A DNA stretch of 42,071 nucleotides from IMG/VR virus record IMGVR_UViG_3300009788_000170, positions 1 through 42,071 of that record; one strand, 5' to 3'. The notes below the pieces were generated by a model. That model made no database searches. It saw only the letters and a list, made by a program, of their open reading frames with translations, and was not told the DNA's origin. The DNA comes from a virus. Position 1 is the stretch's first letter, and every line of letters starts with the position of its first letter. Below are positions 28,716 to 38,172 of the stretch, piece by piece. Made by a program: the position numbers and the translations under genes.

Positions 28716-29147
28716 ATGCTAAATGCTGAAACAATAAAGGGTGCTTTTGATCTGACATATATGATTACTATCGGGACGCCAATCGTCGCGCTGGCGATTT
28801 TCTGGTATAAAATATCAAACTCACAAAAAGAGTTGGTTGTGATGGTTGCCAAGGTTTTGAATCGGCAACTTAAAAATAGTGAAAAAACTGATTTGTTTTA
28901 TCAGCAAATTGAGAATGATGTTAAAGCATTCAAAGAGGATAACGCGAGACAGCACGGCCTTTGCTCGACTCACAACAGGTCAATCGCGACAATAGTATCG
29001 AATCAGAAAGCACAAGAGATTACTCAGAATTACATGAAGGATCTCTTTGACGATATCAAACAATTACAAATTGCGACAAACGAAGCAATAGCGAACAACA
29101 CCGGAGTATTAACGAGGCTTCTTTTTATGATAGAGGAGCGGAAATGA
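28716..29147 (+). CDS. Membrane-anchored coiled-coil protein
   Basis: A 143-residue protein with one hydrophobic segment at about 13-31 followed by a long soluble helical part likely to form a coiled coil (about 45-80 and 105-140). Cys and His occur near 82-85. A holin-like (XhlA-type) or structural role is possible. It starts just after the previous stop and overlaps the next by four bases. Confidence 0.65.
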   Translation: MLNAETIKGAFDLTYMITIGTPIVALAIFWYKISNSQKELVVMVAKVLNRQLKNSEKTDLFYQQIENDVKAFKEDNARQHGLCSTHNRSIATIVSNQKAQEITQNYMKDLFDDIKQLQIATNEAIANNTGVLTRLLFMIEERK

Positions 29148-29326
29148 TCATAAAATGGTTGATCGAACATAAAGAATCCGGCCTTTGCATATCAAAAGAC
29201 AGAGGGCTTGAAAAAGCGGTTGATTATCATGAATTAATTAATTTTGATGACAAACGAGATGCTCAAAGATTTATCAATACATTAAAATTCAACAAAACTT
29301 ATTTTGTATCGGAACATAAATATTAA
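29144..29326 (+). CDS. Hypothetical protein
   Basis: A 60-residue protein with mixed polar sequence. It overlaps the coiled-coil gene by four bases and shares one base with the minor head gene (TAATG). Not recognised. Confidence 0.6.
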   Translation: MIIKWLIEHKESGLCISKDRGLEKAVDYHELINFDDKRDAQRFINTLKFNKTYFVSEHKY

Positions 29327-30444
29327 TGGCTGACGAGTATCAAAAAATAGTAAATGCGACTTACGACCACGCAACTGATCTTGAGTTATTGAGTAATACT
29401 CAAACGCGCAAACTATTAGTTGATATCCGGAAACTTCAAAAAGATTTAAAAGAGCAATTGCGAAGAATTGACCCAACATCACCAACAAGACCACGAACGA
29501 AACAAAAACGATTAGAACAGTATCTTAAAATATCAGATAATTTGATCAATACTGTTTATTTGAAACTTGGAAAAACACAAGACGGCTACCTGGAAAATCT
29601 TGTCAAAATGGAAGATCAGGCGACGAAGAATATCGTAAATAATTCTCTTGGGGATCCGGTTTTGACTGTAAATATTGACAGCAATCAATTAAATATTCTG
29701 TCACGTCAAACACTGGCTGAAGGACTACCGGCTGATAGTTGGTTTAAAAACAAATTACCGAATGACTTTAAATCAACAATGGTTCGCCAATTACAAACAG
29801 GAATCGCACAAAATGAAACGATTCAGCAACTAACGTCACGGATAAATAAAAGAACGGATATCGAAAGACGTCACGTTGAAACATTGGTTCGAACCACGAC
29901 AAATGCAGTTGCAAATAAAACCCGTGATCAGGTTTATATAAACAATGATGATGTGATTGAAGGCGAAGAGCATCTTTCAACGCTTGATTTAAAAACTAGC
30001 GACATTTGCAGAGCACGCGACGGACTGGCTTGGACTATCCCGGATCATAAGCCGATTGGTGGGCACGGTGTTAGGTGGCGTCCATTCCCTTTGCACTTCA
30101 ATGAGCGTTCAACCTGGGCACCTATTTTTCGAAATATTGACGACATAACAGGTGTTGATACTTCTGGTTGGAGTGAAGGCACACGAGCGGCAATGGATGG
30201 CCCAAATAAAGCAACGGATAATTATTCTCAATGGTTTTCTAAGCGAAATAAGAGCAGACAATTAGAAGTTTTGGGACCAGGGAAACTTAAACTTTACAAA
30301 GCTAATAATCTTTCAATGAAAGACATAGTCCATGCCGATGGATCATCATTAACAATAGAACAATTGACAGAAAAAGTTAACAAAAAAGGATTCAAACCAA
30401 AACCCGAAGTTGTCGAAATTCCGGGCAAGGATGAGGCAGCATGA
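29326..30444 (+). CDS. Minor head protein, Mu gpF / SPP1 gp7 family
   Basis: A 372-residue protein. Residues 1-210 are helical. The core at about 219-264 carries the family signature STLDLKTSDICRARDGLAW, then GGHGVRWRPFPLHFNERSTW, the conserved Thr-Asp, Cys and His/Pro positions of phage head morphogenesis proteins. These are minor capsid proteins near the portal that support DNA ejection or assembly. The family usually lies straight after the portal; here it sits after the decoration genes. Confidence 0.88.
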   Translation: MADEYQKIVNATYDHATDLELLSNTQTRKLLVDIRKLQKDLKEQLRRIDPTSPTRPRTKQKRLEQYLKISDNLINTVYLKLGKTQDGYLENLVKMEDQATKNIVNNSLGDPVLTVNIDSNQLNILSRQTLAEGLPADSWFKNKLPNDFKSTMVRQLQTGIAQNETIQQLTSRINKRTDIERRHVETLVRTTTNAVANKTRDQVYINNDDVIEGEEHLSTLDLKTSDICRARDGLAWTIPDHKPIGGHGVRWRPFPLHFNERSTWAPIFRNIDDITGVDTSGWSEGTRAAMDGPNKATDNYSQWFSKRNKSRQLEVLGPGKLKLYKANNLSMKDIVHADGSSLTIEQLTEKVNKKGFKPKPEVVEIPGKDEAA

Positions 30445-30617
30445 AAGAAAAAACGACGCGGTTGAGCATAAGAATAAACAAAAGGATTCTAAGCGCTTTT
30501 GGAATTATGGTTGGTGGAATTAGTTGGGGTGCTATTTACTTTTTCATTGCATTCAGTAACCCGGAGTTAACCAGCACACAAGTTTTAATAATCATGATCG
30601 ATTTCTTTTTTGAATAA
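30441..30617 (+). CDS. Small membrane protein (58 aa)
   Basis: A 58-residue protein starting in a four-base overlap. It has a basic N-terminus (KEKTTRLSIRINKR), one strong transmembrane helix at about 20-39 and a second apolar end (QVLIIMIDFFFE). Not recognised. Confidence 0.6.
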   Translation: MKEKTTRLSIRINKRILSAFGIMVGGISWGAIYFFIAFSNPELTSTQVLIIMIDFFFE

Positions 30618-30625
30618 AGGGGATT

Positions 30626-30895
30626 ATGTTTATAGATATCACTTACAAAAACGCTATGAACTCATTTGTATATGACAAGAAAAATGACAATCTCATTAAT
30701 AATTGTATTTGGGCAGACGATAAAACTGGGGAATACTGCTTAATAAAGTTTGACAGTGAAAACAGAATTATAATGGATGAAAATGGAATTCACGAAAAAG
30801 AAATAAGAAAAGGTGACATAGCAGTATTAAGCCTTAACTGCTTAAGCCATCATGATTTATTGAAAAGGTTAAGACCATCATTACCAATACCATAA
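30626..30895 (+). CDS. Hypothetical protein
   Basis: An 89-residue soluble protein, acidic in the middle, behind a clear AAAGGGG box. Tandem His-His near residue 75 is the only notable feature. Not recognised. Confidence 0.6.
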   Translation: MFIDITYKNAMNSFVYDKKNDNLINNCIWADDKTGEYCLIKFDSENRIIMDENGIHEKEIRKGDIAVLSLNCLSHHDLLKRLRPSLPIP

Positions 30896-30924
30896 ATATT
30901 TTTTTCGAATAAGGGTAAAGATAA

Positions 30925-31185
30925 ATGCTAGGACACAATATAATCAAAGCTCAAACAGTAGCGAAAAGAATATTTAGAAAATATCATGGCCACGAAGTTG
31001 ATCTAAATATGGACCATTATCAAAATAGTCAAAAAAGAGTTGATCAAATACGAGGCACATATAAAAAGACAAAAGTACCTTGTTCATGGTTTTGTTGTGG
31101 AAATCCACGTAAATGGACCGGGAAACAAACATTACAGGAAACAAAATCAGATATGTCATTTGCAGAACAATTAATGGAGATTTGA
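30925..31185 (+). CDS. Hypothetical protein with CC-turn motif
   Basis: An 86-residue basic protein. The second half holds PCSWFCCGNPRKWTGKQTLQE (about 53-73), a motif that recurs in small phage proteins next to head-tail connector genes and may chelate metal. Its end overlaps the ribosome site of the adaptor gene. Confidence 0.6.
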   Translation: MLGHNIIKAQTVAKRIFRKYHGHEVDLNMDHYQNSQKRVDQIRGTYKKTKVPCSWFCCGNPRKWTGKQTLQETKSDMSFAEQLMEI

Positions 31186-31186
31186 C

Positions 31187-31729
31187 ATGGCTTTCACAGT
31201 AGGGACAAATAGTTTCGTTAGTCTAGACGATGCAAACGCATATTTTGTTGATCGTGGGAATACAACTTGGGCAAATGCAAGTGATCCAAATAAACAGTCT
31301 GCATTAATTAGAGCAACGGATTATCTTGTTCAAAAATATACTGAGCGATGGAAAGGTGAGCTTGTAAGTTTCACACAAGCGTTGCCATGGCCGAGGGTGG
31401 GTGTTTATACTGCAGATGGAAAACAGATTTCAAGTGGAAGCATCCCGGAAGCAATCGAAAACGCAACTTCTGAAATGGGGTTGAGAGCTTTGAGCAATAG
31501 CGATCTTTATGCCGACGAACAAGCCGGTAGGGAAAGTCTGAAAAGAAATAAAGTTGATGTTCTGGAAAAAGAATATTTTCAAGGTGGCACGACACAAAAT
31601 AAATATACGATTGTCGAAGAGATGCTAAAAGATTACACAATCAGTTTCGGAAATGCCGTTCCCCTTACTCGTCACCCATACGGATATAATCAAGGCGGGT
31701 ATTGGGGATGCTATACTCTGAGGCATTAA
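31187..31729 (+). CDS. Head-tail adaptor, DnaT-like type
   Basis: A 180-residue protein. The N-terminus TNSFVSLDDANAYFVDRGN and WANASDPNKQSALIRATDYLVQKY match the 'DnaT-like ssDNA-binding' domain family used by phages as the connector (gp6-like) under the portal. WPR near 68 and the C-terminal helices fit the family. The name is historical; in this position it is a neck protein. Confidence 0.82.
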   Translation: MAFTVGTNSFVSLDDANAYFVDRGNTTWANASDPNKQSALIRATDYLVQKYTERWKGELVSFTQALPWPRVGVYTADGKQISSGSIPEAIENATSEMGLRALSNSDLYADEQAGRESLKRNKVDVLEKEYFQGGTTQNKYTIVEEMLKDYTISFGNAVPLTRHPYGYNQGGYWGCYTLRH

Positions 31730-32095
31730 ATGTCACAAGAATCAAGAAATTTAGAAGTTTATAACGATTTGGTTTCAACCGAACAATCGATCATTGGAAA
31801 TTTCACGCATAAAAGCGGCGGAACATTTAACCCGGTGACTGAAGTTCACACGAACCAGATAACTACAGTTTCATCTTGCGTGGTTGTATTTGTGAAGGCT
31901 TCAAAAAATGAAGCGACCCCGGACGATTTTCAACTTGAACGTGGTGACAGAGTTTTAATTTGTGCAGCATTGGGACAAGTTCCGGCACACGGTGACTTCC
32001 TGACATTAAACGCTGATGATTGGGAAATATTAACTTCAATCGAGTCAAGTGCCGGTGATAATTCATTATTTCGTTGTTTTGTTAAGAAAGGATAA
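31730..32095 (+). CDS. Head closure / stopper-like protein
   Basis: A 121-residue beta-rich protein (ITTVSSCVVVFVKAS, ERGDRVLICAALGQVP, DDWEILTSIE). Size and position between the adaptor and the tail-completion protein fit the stopper that closes the neck. The sequence has no unmistakable motif. It abuts both neighbours. Confidence 0.65.
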   Translation: MSQESRNLEVYNDLVSTEQSIIGNFTHKSGGTFNPVTEVHTNQITTVSSCVVVFVKASKNEATPDDFQLERGDRVLICAALGQVPAHGDFLTLNADDWEILTSIESSAGDNSLFRCFVKKG

Positions 32096-32578
32096 ATGGC
32101 TAACTTAAAAGGAAATCAAATTCCCAAAGGCAGGAGAGTTGAACCGGTCGAAGTTTGGGGTGCAAAGAAGCGGGTTAGCCGAAGCGGTGAAAAGTTCGCG
32201 TCTGCTTTGAATGAACTCGGTAAAAACATGGAAGGGAATTTCAAATTATTCACAAAGCAACAAGCTTTAAAAATATTCGCTGGAATAATAAAAGAGCATC
32301 CTGTCAAAACAGGTTATGCTCGATTCAATTGGTTTTTTGGGATTACACCAACTAAAGAAATTAAACCTAAAATCGAAAACGCCGGTGATAATTCATACCC
32401 AGTCCCAAGTGTTGGTGAAGCGTCAAAAAGTACAAGCGCTTCTTACATTTATTTTCTCAATAATAATTTGCCATATATTGAGGCGCTTGAGGCAGGATCG
32501 TCAAATCAGCAACCAACAGGTTTTATCGCAAATACAATTTTTAGAATTGCAAAAGACATGCAGAGGTCTAAAAAGTGA
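32096..32578 (+). CDS. Tail completion (neck) protein, HK97 gp10-like
   Basis: A 160-residue protein. It has a basic N-terminus, then the segment HPVKTGYARFNWFFGITP near 73-90, characteristic of gp10-like proteins, and the YIYFLNNNLPYIEALEAGSSNQQPTGFI region near 121-148 with the invariant E-x-G-S-S-x-Q-x-P. It joins the tail to the closed head. Confidence 0.85.
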   Translation: MANLKGNQIPKGRRVEPVEVWGAKKRVSRSGEKFASALNELGKNMEGNFKLFTKQQALKIFAGIIKEHPVKTGYARFNWFFGITPTKEIKPKIENAGDNSYPVPSVGEASKSTSASYIYFLNNNLPYIEALEAGSSNQQPTGFIANTIFRIAKDMQRSKK

Positions 32579-32979
32579 CAACGATATTAGAAGCGACAAC
32601 GATCATTACAACACAGTTCAATAGTAATTACAGTACAACGACCGTGCGTTGGCCAAATGTTGCTTTTGAAGAACCCGAAGACGGAACACCCTGGGTGTCA
32701 TTTAATATTTCAATAGCAGATGCAATAATTCAAACAATATCAGTAAAACACAACGATCAATTGGGGATGGTGTTAATCAATGTATTCACAAAAGCCAGGA
32801 CTGGTATGATCGCAAATAATACATTGGTTCAAGAGGTACGAGCAATTTTTAATCGACTTACGATTACCGGCATTCATTTTGAAGCACCGGAAATCCGTCA
32901 AGTCACAACGAATTCAGACGATATATGGTTCAACCAATTGGTCAGGATTCCTTTTGTGTACAACGAAGCACTTAGTTAA
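32575..32979 (+). CDS. Tail terminator protein (DUF4128)
   Basis: A 134-residue alpha/beta protein starting in a four-base overlap. The early helix with ITTQFN, the TVRWPNVAFEEPEDGTPWVSFNI segment at about 24-46, the strand GMVLINVFTKARTG and the final WFNQLVRIPFVY match the DUF4128/gpU-like tail terminator that stops tail-tube growth and binds the head connector. Confidence 0.82.
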   Translation: MTTILEATTIITTQFNSNYSTTTVRWPNVAFEEPEDGTPWVSFNISIADAIIQTISVKHNDQLGMVLINVFTKARTGMIANNTLVQEVRAIFNRLTITGIHFEAPEIRQVTTNSDDIWFNQLVRIPFVYNEALS

Positions 32980-32990
32980 GAGGTAAAATT

Positions 32991-33938
32991 ATGACTATTG
33001 CGAGAGGTGAAAACAGTTGGTTTAGATATATCGTGGAAGCAACGTGGGGAACTCCACCAACAACCGGTACAATGCAACCGGTTGCGATTGTTTCTGAAGC
33101 GTTGAAATTCGTCAAAACTAAAAACCCGTCAAACTCGATTAATGATCACGGCAATATTGTGACATTGATTAATTCTCCAAATTCCGTGTCAGGTAACTCA
33201 GTACACGAATTGAGATATGGAGAATTTGACACGATTTTTGAAAGTGCGATGGGTGCTGCTTGGGCTACAGATGTTTTAACGAATGGGCAAACGGAATCCA
33301 GTTTATCATTTGAACGTGGGCTTTTTGATATCGAGGTTTTTCATTTGTTTCAGGGCGTTCGTGCATCCGGATTCAGTCTGTCTGTTCCAAGCGACGCGCG
33401 TAAAGTCGATTTAACATTTAACTACATCGGCAAGGACGAACTTATTCCTGTTCCAAGCGGCACGGATGGCGATTGGGTCGGTGATAACGTCGGTGTCACA
33501 TTAGGTACAAATCCAGCGGCGGCAAAATCACCGATGTATTTGGAATGTGGTGAGCTGAAAATCGATGATACAACGGTAAGCGTAATTACTGGCTTAAATC
33601 TTGATGTCAATCGTCAATTAGCACCGGTTAATACGGTTGATTGTGACGACCCAATTGAATTAAGTCGAACAGGGTTGATTACTGTTACTGGAAACCTGAA
33701 CGGTGTGATTGAAGATAATGACATGTATAACCGGTATATCAACGACACTGTGTTTACTCTAGATCTGCAATTCACAGATGGTACCAGTACCTATCTTTTT
33801 GTCATGGATCATGTTGAATTAACTGATTCAGAACAGCCGATCGCAGGGCCAGGTGATGTTGTTAACAATTCACCGTTTCAGGCGTTTTATGATTCCACTT
33901 TGACGGGATCTTTGCAAATCACGAGATCGGCAACATAA
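32991..33938 (+). CDS. Major tail (tube) protein
   Basis: A 315-residue beta-rich protein, the right size for a siphovirus tail-tube subunit. Features: N-terminal ATWGTPPTTGTMQPVAIVSEALKF, SGNSVHELRYGEFDTIFESAMG near 73-94, and a C-terminal part with LFVMDHVELTDSEQP and the FQAFYDSTLTGSLQITRS closing strand. Position just before the G/GT chaperones and tape measure is diagnostic. Confidence 0.87.
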   Translation: MTIARGENSWFRYIVEATWGTPPTTGTMQPVAIVSEALKFVKTKNPSNSINDHGNIVTLINSPNSVSGNSVHELRYGEFDTIFESAMGAAWATDVLTNGQTESSLSFERGLFDIEVFHLFQGVRASGFSLSVPSDARKVDLTFNYIGKDELIPVPSGTDGDWVGDNVGVTLGTNPAAAKSPMYLECGELKIDDTTVSVITGLNLDVNRQLAPVNTVDCDDPIELSRTGLITVTGNLNGVIEDNDMYNRYINDTVFTLDLQFTDGTSTYLFVMDHVELTDSEQPIAGPGDVVNNSPFQAFYDSTLTGSLQITRSAT

Positions 33939-33962
33939 TTTTTAATTTAAATAGGGGATAAC

Positions 33963-34385
33963 ATGGAAAACGAAGAAAAAGAATTTATTGAGGAAGTTGA
34001 ATATTTCGACATTGCTGAAGAATTTCGGATTACTGATGAAATGGAAGCCGGAAAAGAATATCCACTGACAAAAGACGCGAGTATTACGATCCGTTCATTC
34101 CAGTCAAAAACATATTTGAAAGGTGTTTCAAAACTGAAGGAAGATAACCCGGAAAAAACAGACACGGAACTCTTGATCATGAGTATTGCTAAATATGGGA
34201 TTGTCGATAACCAGAATGTAGTAATCAATGGAAAAATTGTTGAAAATACTTATGAATCCAGAATGGAGGCGTTAGAATTTCAGTCCGATGAGGATTCGAA
34301 AGGGCCGTTTGTTATGTTTGTTTTGACAAGGGCGCAAATAAAAAACTTCGACGGCGCGGGAAGTTCACTGATGCAGAACGCTTAA
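33963..34385 (+). CDS. Tail assembly chaperone G-type protein
   Basis: A 140-residue acidic protein behind an AGGGG box. It sits between tail tube and tape measure, where siphophages encode the chaperones that load the tape measure. Its own frame ends at 34385; a slippery sequence at 34340-34346 lets part of the ribosomes shift to the -1 frame and produce a longer GT fusion. Function is inferred from position and frameshift architecture rather than from a sequence motif. Confidence 0.85.
   Translation: MENEEKEFIEEVEYFDIAEEFRITDEMEAGKEYPLTKDASITIRSFQSKTYLKGVSKLKEDNPEKTDTELLIMSIAKYGIVDNQNVVINGKIVENTYESRMEALEFQSDEDSKGPFVMFVLTRAQIKNFDGAGSSLMQNA
34340..34346 (+). other. Programmed -1 frameshift site, A AAA AAC
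   Basis: In the G frame the codons read ATA AAA AAC, giving the slippery heptamer A AAA AAC. After a one-base backward slip the next codon is CTT (34346) and the T frame stays open to 34789. The stop of the zero frame lies 37 bases downstream. This is the classic siphophage G/GT arrangement. Confidence 0.85.
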
Positions 34386-34789
34386 ACGATTTCGCCGCGC
34401 GTTACATGTCTGAAAGAAAAGAACTGTCTGATTATTTTAAGGATTGTGAACAGTACAAGCAAGTAATCAGACAGAAATTGCGAGTTAAATTTTTTCAGGA
34501 TCATAACCAGAAACACGTAAATGCATTAAACAAATATTTAGCAAAAATCAAGAAAGTCAGACCGTCACTAGTTGAAATACCGTATCGATGGTATGAAGCG
34601 TTTCAAGGTTGGGAATATCTAGCTAAGTTCGGTCGACCTTCTTCAATGGGGTTGCAGCCACAGGGTTTTGAGACAATTTATAAATATGTGTCTCTATTGA
34701 GCATCGAAAAAAAGTATCATCTAATATTAATTGATCAAATCATAACGATTGATATTGAGTTTGTTAAAATCCATTCCAAAAAAGATTAA
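34346..34789 (+). CDS. T part of the tail assembly chaperone GT fusion
   Basis: This frame is open from the slip site: it begins LRRRGKFTDAERLNDFAARYM and runs for 147 residues, so GT would have about 275 residues (128 from G plus 147). The region upstream of the internal ATG at 34406 reads as good protein, which supports expression by frameshifting rather than from that ATG, which lacks a ribosome site. The T part is basic and helical. The fusion helps recruit tail-tube subunits to the tape measure. The stop overlaps the tape measure start by one base. Confidence 0.85.
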   Translation, partial: LRRRGKFTDAERLNDFAARYMSERKELSDYFKDCEQYKQVIRQKLRVKFFQDHNQKHVNALNKYLAKIKKVRPSLVEIPYRWYEAFQGWEYLAKFGRPSSMGLQPQGFETIYKYVSLLSIEKKYHLILIDQIITIDIEFVKIHSKKD

Positions 34790-37700
34790 TGGCTACTGAG
34801 ACATTTGAAATTAAAGTAGATAGTTCGGGGGCCGTTAACAATCTCAAAAAGGTGGAAACCGGTCTTGACAAGACTGGTAAATCTGCAAAAGGTGTCGGAA
34901 AAGAAGTCAAAGGCGCTGAATCCTCTATAAAATCACTCGCGAAATCATTAGTTGGTGCAGCTGGCCTAGCCGCTGCCGTTGCTGTAACTACTAAAGCCGT
35001 TTTTGCATCTGTGGACGCATGGCGCGTATATGAAAAAGCGCTCGTTGGCGTTGCAAAGACAACCAATCTAAGCGGCAAAGAACTCCAGCAATTTTCAAAA
35101 GATATCACCCAACTTTCAAGAGATTTAAAAGGTGCGGCGACCGCTGAAGAATTACTTGGTATTGCACAAGCTGCGGGCCAATTAGGTGTCAATGGTGCTG
35201 AAAATATAAAATTATTTACAGCGACAATTGCAAAACTAGGGCAAGCCTCAGACCTTTCAGGTGATTTAGCGGCGACCACTCTTGCAAGAATTTTGACGGT
35301 AACTGGGGAAGGTGTCGGAAAGATTGATATTTTCGCTTCTCAGATTGTAGCACTAGGAAACAATTTTGCGGCGACAGAATCAGAAATCGCAAGAATGGCG
35401 AACGAGGTTGCCAGAGCAACCGCACAATTTGACGTTAGCGCAGGGGAAGCGGCGGCGTTAGGAACGGCAATGAAAGCGATGGGCGTCCAAGCTGAATTAG
35501 GTTCTTCAGTGATGGGTAAGTCGTTTAGAGTAATCGACAAAGCTGTCCGCCAAGGTGGTGAAACATTAAAGGATTTGGTAGAATTAACCGGAGTTACGGG
35601 GGATGTACTTAAAAAAACATTCGAAGAAGATGCAGTTGCAGCTTTTACTCTGTTTGCGGAAGGTCTAGGAAGAGTAGCGGGAGCTAATGGTGATGTCACG
35701 GCGGAGCTTGAAAAATTTGGGTTAAAAGGGGAAGAGGTCTTAAAAGTATTACCAGTGCTTGCTAAAAATTCTGAATTATTGGCACTCACTCTTAAAAAAA
35801 TAAAAGAAGAGGCGGAGAATGGAGGTGAAGCGCTTGAAAAAGAATTTGGCGCGGCTATTGATACTCTTGATTCAAGAATAAAATTATTAGATATTACTTT
35901 CAAGAACTTAAAGACAAGTATAGGTCAATCAAGTTCTGGTATTACTAATAGTATTGTGACAATGGCAACGGCGTCAATCAAAGGATTGGATGATTTACTT
36001 AAGAAATGGGATGAAATCAAATTAAATCTAGCAGATCGCGAAGAATTAATTGCGGCTGGTAAAGAAATAGGATTTGAATTTTCAACGTTGAGTAAGATCA
36101 TTGGCATTGGTACTGATGAATTACAAAGAATACGTGAAGCTGTTGAATTATTCGAAAAAGCAAAAGAACAGAGAAGTAAGGCATCGGCGCAACCGACACT
36201 TCTTGAACTTGCTACAAAAGTAGCTGAGGCAGAAGTAAAAATAACAACGGATCGAGTTAAAAACGCGAAAGAGATCGCGGAAATATCTAACAATGTTATC
36301 AGAGATTGGACAGACTTTATGAAATTTCAGTCTTCTGAAGTGAATAAACAAGCAGCAATACAAACTGCTTTAATTGCATCAAGAAAATCAGCACTTGATA
36401 AAGAACTTCAACGATTGGCTGACAATAGAGCGCAAGAAAAAGCGTTATTTGGCAGAGAAATAAGTAGAGGACAAACAACCGGTGTTTTTAAAGATCAACG
36501 ATCTTTAGATAATGCAACGCAGGCAATGAATCTTCTAGTCCGTGAATTATCAGAAGGTAGAGGCGGTATTTCAGACGCCCAGATTGAAAAACTGGAATCG
36601 GCTATAAAAGAAGGTCAAGCGGGCGGGGGAAGTGCGGCTGATGCAGTATCCGAGGTTACAGAAATATTCACTTTGGCATTTGTTCCCGTTATCGGGCAAA
36701 TAGCCACGCTAATAAAAACAATTGCAGCGTTACCAGAAACAATCAAAAGTTTCGTCAATGGTGTATTAGACGCTTTTGCATCTTGGGACGATACCGTTGA
36801 AAAATTCTTTGATGAATTACCGCAACGCATCGAAGCGGCTTTTTTGGGTGTTGCCGACGCCATAGCCAGGATATTCAGCGCAGAAACCGCCAAGTTGATC
36901 TTTGCAGCAATGGAAAGCGCAGTTACCGGTTTTGTTGATGCAATTGCCGTTCTCTTTGGTGGTTCAGTTGATCGCCGTCAAACAGTAGGAGAAACGGCAC
37001 AACTAGAGGCCCTTATTGTTTCAATCAATAAGCAGTCACAATCAATCGAGCGGGCCGGGTGGGGTAATAGTGATTGGCAATCCGAATTAACTAAATTAAC
37101 AGCGGAAAAATCAGCGTTGGACAGACAGGCCGTTGATTTCTGGGAAAGTTTTATTGATATTTCTCAATCTGAATTTGACGCAATAAAACAACTTAATACT
37201 ACTCAAGAGGAAGCATTATCAACATTAAAAAATATCGTAAATACACTTGAAGATACAATTAATACTCTGTTGGGATCGACATTCAATCCTGACCAAACAT
37301 TTGCAACCGCGCAAGCCACTTATGAAAAATTATTAGAACAAGCAAGCGCCGCTGGTTTATCACCATCAGAAAGGGAAGACGCGGTTGCCGGATTAACTAG
37401 TTTTATCACAGGATTTTTAGAAAAAGCGCAAGCTCAATTCGGGTCAAGCGCAGCTTATCAAAATCTTTTTGCACAAGTCTTAGAAGATTTAGCGAATATT
37501 CAAGGGTTTGTTTCTGGTGACGTGGCCACAACTGCGAGCGATTTGGTCGATACAACCGCACTGTTAGAAGAACTAGCGAGAGTCGTTGGTGATGCAATTG
37601 CCGAAAGCGTCAACGAAGCGGGCGAAACTATTTTTGAAAATATTTTAGCAATCTTAACAGATATCTGGAATTTTTTCGATGGTATATGGAGAGCTTTCAT

Positions 37701-38172
37701 TAAATTGTTTGAAACATTTGTGGGTGTTATACAAACTGTTTTTGACGGTATTTCGGGTTTTTTAGCATCAATAGAAACATTTTTGAAAAACATTGGCGAT
37801 GCACTCGAAGCATTAGTGTCAGCAATTGAGGGATTAGGTGGGGGTGATATAAGTTTGTTTGCAGACGGCGGTATCGTAAATAAACCGACAATTGCTATGG
37901 TTGGTGAAGCAGGGCCGGAGGCATTCATCCCGTTAAAAAATGGGTCTGTTCCGGTGTCATTTTCTGGTGGTGGCGGTGGTGGGGATAACGAGGCAACAAA
38001 TCAATTATTACGACAACAAAACAGTTTATTAATGACTCTAATAAACACAACTGAGAACGGATTGCAAATTGATGGTCAATCGTTTAATAACAGATCTGCA
38101 AGAGTTGCTGACGGTGTTTTTCTGGAAAGGTTCAACCGCGGTGTTGATTTAGAAGCGGGGTTAGTATTATGA
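34789..38172 (+). CDS. Tail tape measure protein
   Basis: A 1127-residue protein. After a basic N-terminal part comes a TP901-type tape measure core (about 100-290): EELLGIAQAAGQLGV, LAATTLARILTVTGEG, ATESEIARMANEVARAT, DVSAGEAAALGTAMKAMGVQAELGSSVMGKSF. The middle is helical with hydrophobic stretches at about 625-650 and 695-730 that may enter the membrane. The C-terminal region has a glycine-rich segment and FADGGIVNKPTIAMVGEAGPEAFIPL, the usual end motif. No lytic domain was recognised. It sets tail length and aids DNA entry. Confidence 0.92.
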   Translation: MATETFEIKVDSSGAVNNLKKVETGLDKTGKSAKGVGKEVKGAESSIKSLAKSLVGAAGLAAAVAVTTKAVFASVDAWRVYEKALVGVAKTTNLSGKELQQFSKDITQLSRDLKGAATAEELLGIAQAAGQLGVNGAENIKLFTATIAKLGQASDLSGDLAATTLARILTVTGEGVGKIDIFASQIVALGNNFAATESEIARMANEVARATAQFDVSAGEAAALGTAMKAMGVQAELGSSVMGKSFRVIDKAVRQGGETLKDLVELTGVTGDVLKKTFEEDAVAAFTLFAEGLGRVAGANGDVTAELEKFGLKGEEVLKVLPVLAKNSELLALTLKKIKEEAENGGEALEKEFGAAIDTLDSRIKLLDITFKNLKTSIGQSSSGITNSIVTMATASIKGLDDLLKKWDEIKLNLADREELIAAGKEIGFEFSTLSKIIGIGTDELQRIREAVELFEKAKEQRSKASAQPTLLELATKVAEAEVKITTDRVKNAKEIAEISNNVIRDWTDFMKFQSSEVNKQAAIQTALIASRKSALDKELQRLADNRAQEKALFGREISRGQTTGVFKDQRSLDNATQAMNLLVRELSEGRGGISDAQIEKLESAIKEGQAGGGSAADAVSEVTEIFTLAFVPVIGQIATLIKTIAALPETIKSFVNGVLDAFASWDDTVEKFFDELPQRIEAAFLGVADAIARIFSAETAKLIFAAMESAVTGFVDAIAVLFGGSVDRRQTVGETAQLEALIVSINKQSQSIERAGWGNSDWQSELTKLTAEKSALDRQAVDFWESFIDISQSEFDAIKQLNTTQEEALSTLKNIVNTLEDTINTLLGSTFNPDQTFATAQATYEKLLEQASAAGLSPSEREDAVAGLTSFITGFLEKAQAQFGSSAAYQNLFAQVLEDLANIQGFVSGDVATTASDLVDTTALLEELARVVGDAIAESVNEAGETIFENILAILTDIWNFFDGIWRAFIKLFETFVGVIQTVFDGISGFLASIETFLKNIGDALEALVSAIEGLGGGDISLFADGGIVNKPTIAMVGEAGPEAFIPLKNGSVPVSFSGGGGGGDNEATNQLLRQQNSLLMTLINTTENGLQIDGQSFNNRSARVADGVFLERFNRGVDLEAGLVL

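Noticed and set aside
34406-34789. Independent gene starting at ATG 34406
   Set aside because: There is no ribosome site, and coding-quality sequence continues upstream in that frame to the slippery site; it is better explained as the T part of a frameshift fusion.
34764-35903. Long minus-strand open frames opposite the tape measure gene (34764-35279, 35340-35903)
   Set aside because: They mirror the codon bias of the tape measure gene, have Ala/Ser-rich low-complexity products, no ribosome sites and no neighbours on that strand.
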